In this document: piece by piece, positions 1 to 6,033 of the stretch
Layout of the letters: every line of letters starts with the position of its first letter
Numbering within the stretch: position 1 is the stretch's first letter
Source: Flavobacteriales bacterium
GTDB taxonomy: Bacteria > Bacteroidota > Bacteroidia > Flavobacteriales_D > Sanyastnellaceae
Length of the DNA stretch: 13,495 bases
Direction of reading: 5' to 3'
NCBI GenBank assembly: GCA_011524845.1
Contig: WTJL01000012.1
Coordinates: 1 to 13,495, forward strand
The notes under the pieces: generated by a model
Seen by the model: only the letters and a program-made list of their open reading frames with translations
What the model was told of the DNA's origin: nothing
Database searches by the model: none
Position numbers and translations under genes: made by a program

Positions 1-105
1 TGTGATTACCCAGACCCATGCCCAGGTGACTTCACCGGCGATGGCGAGGTGGACGTCAACGACTTGCTTGACTTCTTCCAGCTCTGGGGCAACGTCTGCG
101 AATAA
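1..105 (+). CDS. C-terminal end of a secreted protein with a dockerin/EF-hand-like calcium loop (partial)
   Basis: Only the last 34 codons are inside the window; frame 1 is open from the first base to a TAA at 103-105. Residues 10-21 (of the visible part) form a DxTxDGxVxxxD loop, the calcium-binding pattern of EF-hands and type I dockerin repeats, followed by a hydrophobic helix (LLDFFQLWG). Cysteines at visible positions 7 and 33 bracket the repeat and could form a disulfide. From general knowledge, repeats of this form are common near the ends of large exported proteins in marine Flavobacteriales and in planctomycetes. The function of the missing N-terminal part cannot be told. A strong terminator lies 25 bases after the stop, which supports this being a real gene end. 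The domain call is fairly secure; a true cohesin-binding dockerin role is not implied. Confidence 0.7.
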   Translation, partial: CDYPDPCPGDFTGDGEVDVNDLLDFFQLWGNVCE

Positions 106-130
106 GACTTCGCCTGATTGAAAAGGGAGC

Positions 131-150
131 GGGCCACCTTCGGGTGGCCC
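131..150 (+). terminator. Intrinsic terminator with a UUCG tetraloop
   Basis: A perfect 8-bp stem (GGGCCACC / GGTGGCCC) closes a TTCG loop at 139-142, and pairing can extend outward by about three more bases (c130-g151, g129-t152, a128-t153). It is followed by GTTCTTATTTTT, a T-rich run. This is a classic rho-independent terminator for the secreted-protein gene ending at 105. Confidence 0.88.
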
Positions 151-155
151 GTTCT

Positions 156-163
156 TATTTTTG
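156..163 (+). promoter_or_regulatory. Candidate Bacteroidota -7 box (TATTTTTG)
   Basis: TATTTTTG exactly matches the Bacteroidota housekeeping -7 consensus TAnnTTTG. It sits 21 bases before the ATG at 185, so a start site a few bases downstream would leave a leader of roughly 15 bases. No TTG is found at the usual -33 spacing, and the T-run is also the tail of the preceding terminator, so a chance match is possible. Confidence 0.4.
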
Positions 164-184
164 GCCCTTCAATCCCTGCTGTCC

Positions 185-466
185 ATGACCCCTCAAGACG
201 ATGCCAAGAAAGAGCAGCTGCGCGCTCAGTTGAACGACACGCACACGTGGCCATGTGTGTTCAAGTTCAAATTCATCATGCCTTCAAAGCCTGAGAACGA
301 AGCGACGCTCCGGGCCATCTTTGGTCAGGGAGCCCAATTCCAAGTCCGGGATTCGAAGAACGGCAACTACAGAGCCGTGACGGTGGACGAAACCGTCAGT
401 GGCCCAGACGACATTTTTGCACGCTACGAAGCCGCGTCGTCCATTCCTGGCATTTTGTCACTCTGA
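185..466 (+). CDS. DUF493 family protein
   Basis: A 93-residue protein of the DUF493 (YbeD-like) family in its Bacteroidota form. The family pattern is visible: WPCVFKFKFIMP at 22-33, an IFG segment at 45-47, a charged strand (FQVRDSKNGNYRAVTV) at 52-67, and a terminal GILSL. The family is small, cytosolic and has an ACT-like fold; its role is not firmly known (E. coli YbeD was proposed to be regulatory). An in-frame TTG at 161 would add eight residues, but ATG 185 is preferred because the TTG falls inside the candidate promoter/terminator tract and the added residues are not typical. The stop is 3 bases before the next start, so the two genes are almost certainly cotranscribed. Confidence 0.85.
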   Translation: MTPQDDAKKEQLRAQLNDTHTWPCVFKFKFIMPSKPENEATLRAIFGQGAQFQVRDSKNGNYRAVTVDETVSGPDDIFARYEAASSIPGILSL

Positions 467-469
467 TCC

Positions 470-823
470 ATGGAAACGCTGCAATGGACCTTGTTGGTGG
501 GCCTTTTGGCCATGGTGGTTTACGTGCTTTGGGCGCGTCTTCGCGCCTCGTACGCACGAGGTGTGGCCCCCCAAGTAAAGGTGGATTGGGAAGGGGAGGC
601 CGTGGTGGTCACCGAAGCGTCGTTGGACGTGCAAGTTCGGGTCGTCCAAGCTGACGACATTTCCGTGTCTTTGGTGGATGCCCAAGGCACAGTGGTGCAT
701 TTGCATGAAGGCCCACTTGAGGCGGGGGTCCATGCCTGGAGTGTGTCCCGTCCAGAAGAAGGTCAGTGGATGGCCAAACTCACAAGCGAAGGCCACAGGT
801 CAGAACGTCGCATTCAGTTGTGA
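470..823 (+). CDS. Small membrane-anchored protein with a beta-rich domain, unknown function
   Basis: I do not recognise this 117-residue protein as a named family. Residues 6-21 form one hydrophobic membrane segment, followed by a basic patch (RLRASYAR, 23-30), so the remainder may be either cytoplasmic by the positive-inside rule or periplasmic. Residues 36-117 look like a compact all-beta domain. The stretch from 63 onward (SVSLVDAQGTVVH, then LEAGVHAWSV, GQWMAKL and a closing RRIQL) resembles the strand and turn order of FlgD-Ig/type IX secretion C-terminal domains. That likeness is by eye only. It starts 3 bases after the DUF493 stop with no promoter room, so they form a two-gene unit. 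It is convergent with argS, 22 bases away. The start ATG is unambiguous. Confidence 0.7.
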   Translation: METLQWTLLVGLLAMVVYVLWARLRASYARGVAPQVKVDWEGEAVVVTEASLDVQVRVVQADDISVSLVDAQGTVVHLHEGPLEAGVHAWSVSRPEEGQWMAKLTSEGHRSERRIQL

Positions 824-834
824 CCCGCGGTCAC
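820..834. terminator. Short inverted repeat between convergent genes, possible weak bidirectional terminator
   Basis: GTGACC-CGC-GGTCAC is a perfect 6-bp inverted repeat with a 3-base loop. It overlaps the stop codon of the 470-823 gene and lies in the 22-base gap before the end of argS on the other strand. No T-run follows on either side, so intrinsic termination is uncertain. Confidence 0.25.
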
Positions 835-845
835 CACGAAGGGTG

Positions 846-2639
846 TCACATGCGTTCAGGCATGTCGATGCCCAAAAGTCCCATGCCATTGGACACGGTG
901 GTGCTCACCGCCGCGCACAGCGCCAGCCTCAATTGACGGAGGTTGTTGTCCTCTTCTTTGGCGATGGGGTGGTCCTGATAAAAGCTTGAGAACGCCTTGA
1001 TCAAATCGTAGCAGTGGTTGGCAATCAAGGAGGGGTCGTATCCCGCGGCGGCTTCTTCGACCACGCTGGGGAAGGCCAGCACGCCTGCGGCCAACGCGCG
1101 TTCCTCGGCATCCAACGGCGTGTCGGGTGCCCACGTCAATTCGGAGGGAACGACGTTGGCTTGTCTCAAAATGCTTTTGCAACGCACGACGTTGAATTGG
1201 ATGAACGGAGCCGTGTTTCCAAAGAAGTCGATGCTCGATTTGGGGTCAAACATCATGGACTTGGCCGGGGCGACTTTCAGCAGGAAATACTTCAGCGCTC
1301 CGTGGCCGACTTGTTGGGCCAGCAAGGCCTTGTCCTCCTCCTTGAAGTCGTCCACCTTGCCGAGTTCGTCGGAGATGGCACGCGCGGTGCTCCGCATTTC
1401 AAGGAGAAGGTCGTCGGCGTCCACCACGGTTCCTTCCCGTGATTTCATTTTGCCCTCCGGAAGCTCCACCATGCCGTAGGAGAGGTGGTGGTTGGCGTCG
1501 GCTTGGGCAAAGCCGAGTTTTTTGAGGATGAGGAACAACACCTTGAAGTGGTATTCCTGCTCATTTCCGACGGTGTACACTTGACGGTCCAAGCCAGGGT
1601 GATCGTCAAAACGCAGGATGGCTGTGCCGATGTCTTGCGTCATGTACACCGCGGTGCCGTCCCCGCGGAGGAGAAGTTTCTCGTCCAACCCGTCCTCTGT
1701 GAGGTCCACCCAAATGGAGCCGTCGTCTTTTTGGAAGAACAGCCCTTGGGCGAGTCCATCCTCCACGTGCTTCTTGCCAAGCAAGTAGGTGTCGGATTCG
1801 TAGTAGAGCTTGTCGAAGGTCACGCCCATGGCGTCGTAGGTGGCGTTGAATCCTTCGTACACCCAACCGTTCATGGTTTTCCAGAGGTTCACCACCTCGG
1901 GGTCTCCGTCTTCCCAGCGCTGAAGCATGGCCCGTGCCTCTTGCATGATGGGGCTTGCGGCTTCTGCTTCTTTGGGGTCCATGCCTTGGGCAACTGCCTC
2001 GGCGACTTCCGCCTTGAAGGCTTTGTCGAAGGCGACGTAGTAACGGCCCACGAGTTTGTCTCCCTTTTCTCCTGTGGACGATGGAGTCTCACCGTTGCCC
2101 AGGTTCTGCCATGCCACCATGGACTTGCAGATGTGGATGCCACGGTCGTTGATGATTTGGACTTTCACCACGTCATGGCCAGCGGCCTCGAGGATGCGAG
2201 ACACGCTGTAGCCCAAAAAGTTGTTGCGCAAATGCCCGAGGTGCAGAGGCTTGTTGGTGTTGGGGGAGCTGTACTCCACCATGACCTTGGGCTTCGAGGA
2301 CGGAGGAGCAAATCCCCAACTGGGGGCGCCCACAGCGTCGTGCAAAGCCTCCGACCAGCTCTGGTGGGTGAGGGTCAGGTTCAAGAATCCCTTCACCACA
2401 CTGTACGCCGAGATCCAATCTTGGGACGCCACGAGGGCTTCGCCGAGTTGTTCGGCGGCCACATGGGGAGGTGCGCCGGCCATGCCTGCGAGGGGGAAGA
2501 CCACCACGGTGCGGTCTCCTTCAAATTCCGCGCGTGTGGTTTGGATTTGGATTTGGGCGTCGGATGGACGCTTGCCAAAAGTGGCTTCAAACGTGTCGAG
2601 CACAGCGTGGTGCAAGCGAGCGTCAAGGAGATGAATCAT
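846..2639 (-). CDS. argS: Arginyl-tRNA synthetase
   Basis: Class I aminoacyl-tRNA synthetase that charges tRNA-Arg with arginine in the cytoplasm. The 597 residues match the usual ArgRS length. The order is an N-terminal additional domain (about 1-110), the catalytic fold with the HIGH motif as HLGH (133-136) within SPNTNKPLHLGHLRNN, a second signature GKMKSREGTVVDADD (396-410; KMSK variant), and the C-terminal helical anticodon-binding domain ending MGLLGIDMPERM. The reading frame extends 28 codons further upstream, but ATG 2639 is chosen: it gives the normal ArgRS N-terminus and makes an ATGA overlap with the ctlX stop (2636-2638), a layout typical of translational coupling. It is the last gene of the - strand run. 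Confidence 0.96.
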   Translation of the reverse strand: MIHLLDARLHHAVLDTFEATFGKRPSDAQIQIQTTRAEFEGDRTVVVFPLAGMAGAPPHVAAEQLGEALVASQDWISAYSVVKGFLNLTLTHQSWSEALHDAVGAPSWGFAPPSSKPKVMVEYSSPNTNKPLHLGHLRNNFLGYSVSRILEAAGHDVVKVQIINDRGIHICKSMVAWQNLGNGETPSSTGEKGDKLVGRYYVAFDKAFKAEVAEAVAQGMDPKEAEAASPIMQEARAMLQRWEDGDPEVVNLWKTMNGWVYEGFNATYDAMGVTFDKLYYESDTYLLGKKHVEDGLAQGLFFQKDDGSIWVDLTEDGLDEKLLLRGDGTAVYMTQDIGTAILRFDDHPGLDRQVYTVGNEQEYHFKVLFLILKKLGFAQADANHHLSYGMVELPEGKMKSREGTVVDADDLLLEMRSTARAISDELGKVDDFKEEDKALLAQQVGHGALKYFLLKVAPAKSMMFDPKSSIDFFGNTAPFIQFNVVRCKSILRQANVVPSELTWAPDTPLDAEERALAAGVLAFPSVVEEAAAGYDPSLIANHCYDLIKAFSSFYQDHPIAKEEDNNLRQLRLALCAAVSTTVSNGMGLLGIDMPERM

Positions 2640-3607
2640 GCGTCTTCGGAAAGGTCTTGGGAGGTGGAGTCGAGGGGGAGGTGAACTTCGGCCATCATGC
2701 AGCGCGCTGAACCGCCACCGCACGTTTCGATCGTGTGAAGGCTGTTGTGCACCAAGGTGCCAAACCCTCCCAACGTCTCGCGCTGATCGTCGGTCAAGGC
2801 GCCATGGGCCGCTTCACTCATGACGATGAGCATGCCGCCCTCTGCGGTTTGAACTTCGAGCATGTTTCCGGCGAAGGCGTTGATCTGGTCCTCTGTCAAG
2901 GCGATGACGGTCAACCCGTCCCCTTCGAGCGATTCGAGGAGCAGCGCGCGGTCGTCGGGGTGGTCCACGCAATCCAAGCACACGGCTGCCCAGCCGGTGC
3001 CGATGGCCATCATCACGTTGGTGTGGTAGATCGGCATGCGTGTGTCTCCCACCGTTTGGAGGGCTTCAAACACCACGCCTTCGAGGTCCATGGCGTCGCA
3101 CCAATGCTCAAACGCTGCTCTGTCGGTTCTGGGACTCAGGGCCGCGTAGGCTTTGCCGTGGATGCGGTCGAGCACCATGCTGCCTGTGCCTTCCAAAAAG
3201 GCGTCGTGTCCTTCAAACTCGGTGAAGTCCACAATCTCGTTCATGGCAAAACCATGGGCGTGGACCAAGTCGTGGAGAATGTCCTCCCGACGCTCCAAGC
3301 GGCGGTTGGGCGCAAACATGGGGTAGAGGCCGACTCGTCCGTCTGCGTGAAAGCTCACCCAATTGTTGGGGAACAAGGCGTCGGGCGTGTCTGTGGAAGG
3401 GTCGTCGTCCACCACGATGACGTTCACGCCGCGCGACCGCAAATCCTCGACCATGCCGTCGAACTCATCGAGGGCCGCGTCATGGACGTCCTCGACGTCG
3501 GCGTCTTTTTGGTAGTGGTTGTTGCCAGCGGTTTCCTCGTTTTTGCGGAACGTGGCTGGACGCACCATCAAAATGTTGGACGTGCTTTGGGCGAGAGGTT
3601 GGCTCAT
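2636..3607 (-). CDS. ctlX: CtlX-type citrulline/arginine hydrolase (pentein superfamily)
   Basis: A 323-residue guanidine/ureido-group enzyme of the pentein fold. Recognisable landmarks are FPNNWVSFHADG (79-90), the acidic loop FLEGTGSMVLDR (137-148, E139 a likely catalytic acid), YHTNVMM with H195, and the nucleophile C303 in GGGSARCMMAEVHLP. CtlX of Francisella hydrolyses citrulline to ornithine with release of ammonia and CO2; whether this copy prefers citrulline, arginine or a methylated arginine cannot be read from sequence. It starts 4 bases after the stop of a second pentein gene and overlaps argS by 4 bases. ATG 3607 gives a normal N-terminus (SNILMVRPATF). All three catalytic positions are present, so it should be active. 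Confidence 0.88.
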   Translation of the reverse strand: MSQPLAQSTSNILMVRPATFRKNEETAGNNHYQKDADVEDVHDAALDEFDGMVEDLRSRGVNVIVVDDDPSTDTPDALFPNNWVSFHADGRVGLYPMFAPNRRLERREDILHDLVHAHGFAMNEIVDFTEFEGHDAFLEGTGSMVLDRIHGKAYAALSPRTDRAAFEHWCDAMDLEGVVFEALQTVGDTRMPIYHTNVMMAIGTGWAAVCLDCVDHPDDRALLLESLEGDGLTVIALTEDQINAFAGNMLEVQTAEGGMLIVMSEAAHGALTDDQRETLGGFGTLVHNSLHTIETCGGGSARCMMAEVHLPLDSTSQDLSEDA

Positions 3608-3611
3608 GGCT

Positions 3612-4523
3612 TCAGGCTTGACGAAAAAGGGGCATGGTGACGCATCGAAGCAGGCCTTCCATTTTGGCCGTCTCCTGCATGGGGGTTGTGTGAACGCGGT
3701 AGCCCCAGGCCTTCAGTTGATCGTTGACTCGGCCAAACGTGGGACACGACACAACGTCTTCAGGGGAAATTGAAATCAAGTTGCACTGCATGTGGTACAT
3801 CTCGGAGGCATCCACTTCAAGGAGGTTTCCTTGAAATGCATCGCGAAGGGCCTTTCTGTCCTCTTCGCGCTTGAGGCCGTCTGCGTGAAAAATGGCGTGT
3901 CCTCCGGCAAGGACGCTGAGGCAGCAATCCAGGTGCAAGGCGTTGGCCTTGGGGTCTTCGTCCGACTTGGAGAGTTGAAAGCCGCGCACGTTCCAGTCTG
4001 GGAATTCATCGCTCAGCCAATCCAGCGCAGCTTCGTTGGTCCGTGCCGTCGTGAAGGCATGGAAATCCTCCTCGGCGCTGTAGCCCACCCAGAGTTCTCC
4101 GTTCATGGGCATCACGTCTCCGCCTTCCACCCGAACACCCTGCGGAGGTTGACGCAGGTGGTTGGGATTGACTGAGTCCAGCAACGGCGAAATGCCTTGC
4201 CATTCTTGGGAGCGGTCAGAAATCATGCGGGTGACCACAAGCCGGTCGTCCACCACAGCTCCAACGTCGCGTGCGAAGATCTGGTTCACGTCTGGCAAGA
4301 CGCGAGGCCGGAGCACCGTGACCCCATGGTCGGAAAGAAGGGTGGTCAGCCCATTCAGCTCGCTTTGACAGTCTTCTTCGGTGGGGAAGGTGCCGGCCAA
4401 GATGTGCTCCTTGGATTTGGGGTCGTACGATTCCTCCACGGAGGGAGTGCCCCCCATGGAGGCAGCGGTGCCCACCACCACGGTGTGCAAGGCATCCCAT
4501 TCGTTGACCGCTCGGAGCTTCAT
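3612..4523 (-). CDS. Arginine deiminase / amidinotransferase-like pentein enzyme
   Basis: A 303-residue pentein distinct from CtlX. Visible motifs are FARDVG (83-88), VEGGDV (132-137, containing the acidic residue E133), HLD (197-199, the His-x-Asp pair), and the nucleophile C294 in GLLRCVTMPL near the C-terminus. This H-x-D...C set is that of arginine deiminase, arginine:glycine amidinotransferase and dimethylarginine dimethylaminohydrolase. The protein is shorter than classic arginine deiminases (about 400 residues) and nearer the dimethylargininase/amidinotransferase-like size. Likely substrates are arginine or methylated arginines, giving citrulline, but an amidinotransfer reaction is not excluded. 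It follows the lipoprotein gene by 8 bases and precedes ctlX by 4 bases, so all are probably in one transcript. Confidence 0.82.
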   Translation of the reverse strand: MKLRAVNEWDALHTVVVGTAASMGGTPSVEESYDPKSKEHILAGTFPTEEDCQSELNGLTTLLSDHGVTVLRPRVLPDVNQIFARDVGAVVDDRLVVTRMISDRSQEWQGISPLLDSVNPNHLRQPPQGVRVEGGDVMPMNGELWVGYSAEEDFHAFTTARTNEAALDWLSDEFPDWNVRGFQLSKSDEDPKANALHLDCCLSVLAGGHAIFHADGLKREEDRKALRDAFQGNLLEVDASEMYHMQCNLISISPEDVVSCPTFGRVNDQLKAWGYRVHTTPMQETAKMEGLLRCVTMPLFRQA

Positions 4524-4531
4524 GTCACACG

Positions 4532-5335
4532 TCAGTTCTTGTCGAAATGGTTGCGCTTGTGACGAAGAAGGTCGAGCATGGTTTCCTGCTTCATCATTTC
4601 AGCCGCGAGCTGTGGCGATTTGCTGATCTGAGGAGGGAGGAACATGCAGTGGAGGCTGTCGTTGCTGCTCAAGACGTACATGGACGACTCGGCATTCACC
4701 TCAAACTGTCGGATGTGGGTGGTGTCGCCGTCTTCGATTTGGTCGAATTCCACGTACTCCACGGCTTCTTTGCCGTATTGATCTTGCAGGGTGAGCCTCA
4801 TGCCTTCAGGATTGCCCTCGAAGTTTTCGAAGAAATCGAGGTAGTAGAGCAGGTCCAATCCGAGCAGGGCCACCTTTTGGTCGCCTTCGTCCATCCAAGG
4901 GCTGACGTAGCGAATGTGGCAGCCGCCCGCCCGGTTGCGCAGGCCGTTGTGGAACCACTTGTCCATCATTTCTTTTTGGACAGTGAGCATGGCTGTGTCC
5001 GCGGTGCGGTGGCCAGGGAAATGCTCAAACATGGCGTCCCATTCTCCAATGTTGGAAAAATGGAAGTAGGTGTAGAGGTCTTCAAGCACCACGTCCAATG
5101 AATCCTGGCCCATGAAGCTGACCAGTCCAACGTTGTCCACGGTCACTTTCAGTGGATCGAGCTCAGGGCTCACCTCAAGGTCGGGCACCGGGACCGCCTG
5201 TTGAGGAGCGCCATCCGCCACGATGAGCTTGGCTTGGGTCTGAGACGAAGAAGGGGGCGTTTCGCAGCTCTGCAAGGCCATTGCGCCTGCCCATGTTGCC
5301 ACGATTCCCCAAAAATGCACGCGTGTCCAACTCAT
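4532..5335 (-). CDS. Predicted lipoprotein of unknown function
   Basis: A 267-residue protein I cannot assign to a family. The N-terminus is a lipoprotein signal: a hydrophobic stretch (8-20) ending in LQSC, with the acylated cysteine at 24, followed by a Ser/Thr/Pro/Gln-rich tether to about residue 55. The rest is a soluble, acidic domain rich in aromatic residues (VVLEDLYTYFHF at 82-93, LGLDLLYYLDFFENF at 158-172), with mixed strands around 180-225 and a helical basic tail. Two cysteines (139 and 230) remain in the mature domain. It is expected on the periplasmic face or outer membrane. The gene sits 8 bases ahead of the pentein-ctlX-argS set and has an exact TAnnTTTG box right before its start, so it may head that transcript. 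Confidence 0.75.
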   Translation of the reverse strand: MSWTRVHFWGIVATWAGAMALQSCETPPSSSQTQAKLIVADGAPQQAVPVPDLEVSPELDPLKVTVDNVGLVSFMGQDSLDVVLEDLYTYFHFSNIGEWDAMFEHFPGHRTADTAMLTVQKEMMDKWFHNGLRNRAGGCHIRYVSPWMDEGDQKVALLGLDLLYYLDFFENFEGNPEGMRLTLQDQYGKEAVEYVEFDQIEDGDTTHIRQFEVNAESSMYVLSSNDSLHCMFLPPQISKSPQLAAEMMKQETMLDLLRHKRNHFDKN

Positions 5336-5339
5336 GGCC

Positions 5340-5347
5340 CAAAGATA
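5340..5347 (-). promoter_or_regulatory. Candidate Bacteroidota -7 box (TATCTTTG)
   Basis: On the - strand TATCTTTG exactly matches TAnnTTTG. It lies only 4 bases before the lipoprotein ATG at 5335, so transcription would begin at or next to the start codon, giving a leaderless or near-leaderless mRNA. No TTG is found at the usual upstream spacing. If real, it would start the lipoprotein-pentein-ctlX-argS transcript independently of the genes further upstream. Confidence 0.42.
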
Positions 5348-5374
5348 CGGGCCTCGTGGTCGGTTGTCCCGGAC

Positions 5375-5968
5375 TCAGTTGACGAAAAACGACCCGCCGT
5401 CCAAAGGGGATTGCTGGATCAAGCGCCGGGTGACTTCAATGCGCTCGAGCAAGGCTTGCTGCATGTCTTTCACCGTGGGCTGCGTCAGGATTTCTGCACG
5501 TTGCATGGCGTCGATGCCCAAATGTTGAATGAGCCGCACCAAGCCCTGGTTTTCGAGGTTTCCAACGTACATGTCGTGGGCCTTCATGTCGCGAATCAGG
5601 GCGTCTCTCGCTTCGGCGCAGGCTTTGCCCAACGGCCAAGCTGCCCACTCCTCAATGGGGTCGACTTCGCCCAAGGGGTAGGGAACCACCCCAGGGGTTT
5701 CGTCCATGTTGCGCAACCGAAACAACCCGGTGGACGTGACCGCCACATCTCGCTTGCCACCGGAGTGCCTTTTTTGGACGGTGACCAACCTCATGGTGGC
5801 GCCCACACGCCAGATTTTTTGGTCGTGCACAAACGGAATCCCAAACTCATCCACGTGCATGGCTTCCAGGTCGTTGAACAGGACTTGGTAGCGTTCTTCG
5901 AAGATGTGGAGCCCGATGGTTTCACCCGGCATGGGGAGCAGTCGCAACGGGAAGAGAGGCAAGGGCAT
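5375..5968 (-). CDS. LON peptidase substrate-binding domain protein
   Basis: A 197-residue stand-alone version of the N-terminal substrate-binding (PUA-like) domain of Lon protease, without the ATPase or peptidase parts. The start PLPLFPLRLLPMPGETIGLHIFEERY (2-27) is the family hallmark, followed by FGIPFVHD (42-49), the strand VTSTGLFRL (78-86) and a C-terminal helical part (115-186). Such proteins (COG2802) are widespread; the biochemical role is not settled, and substrate recognition or adaptor functions have been suggested. An in-frame TTG at 5998 would add ten residues; ATG 5968 is preferred because the family begins right at this leucine/proline-rich strand. It lies 65 bases after htrA and 39 bases before the lipoprotein gene. 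Confidence 0.86.
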   Translation of the reverse strand: MPLPLFPLRLLPMPGETIGLHIFEERYQVLFNDLEAMHVDEFGIPFVHDQKIWRVGATMRLVTVQKRHSGGKRDVAVTSTGLFRLRNMDETPGVVPYPLGEVDPIEEWAAWPLGKACAEARDALIRDMKAHDMYVGNLENQGLVRLIQHLGIDAMQRAEILTQPTVKDMQQALLERIEVTRRLIQQSPLDGGSFFVN

Positions 5969-6033
5969 CCCGCAGGTTACGATTTCCCTGCGTCGCAAAT
6001 CGGCGAGAAGTCACCAAGCCCCCGGTTGTGGGG

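Noticed and set aside
458..796. - strand open frame opposite the small membrane protein gene
   Set aside because: His-rich shadow of the + strand gene, which has a membrane segment, a good start and 3-base spacing from DUF493.
1485..2684. Long + strand open frame (399 codons) opposite argS
   Set aside because: It lies wholly antisense to a certain argS, has no recognisable domain and a shadow-like His/Val/Gly-rich composition. Long antisense frames are expected in codon-biased high-GC DNA.
2735..3640. Long + strand open frame opposite ctlX
   Set aside because: Antisense to a gene with clear pentein catalytic motifs, and no family features of its own.
5969..6033. Possible hairpin (CCCC...GGGG) after htrA
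   Set aside because: Only a 4-bp stem with a 6-base loop and no T-run; too weak to call a terminator.
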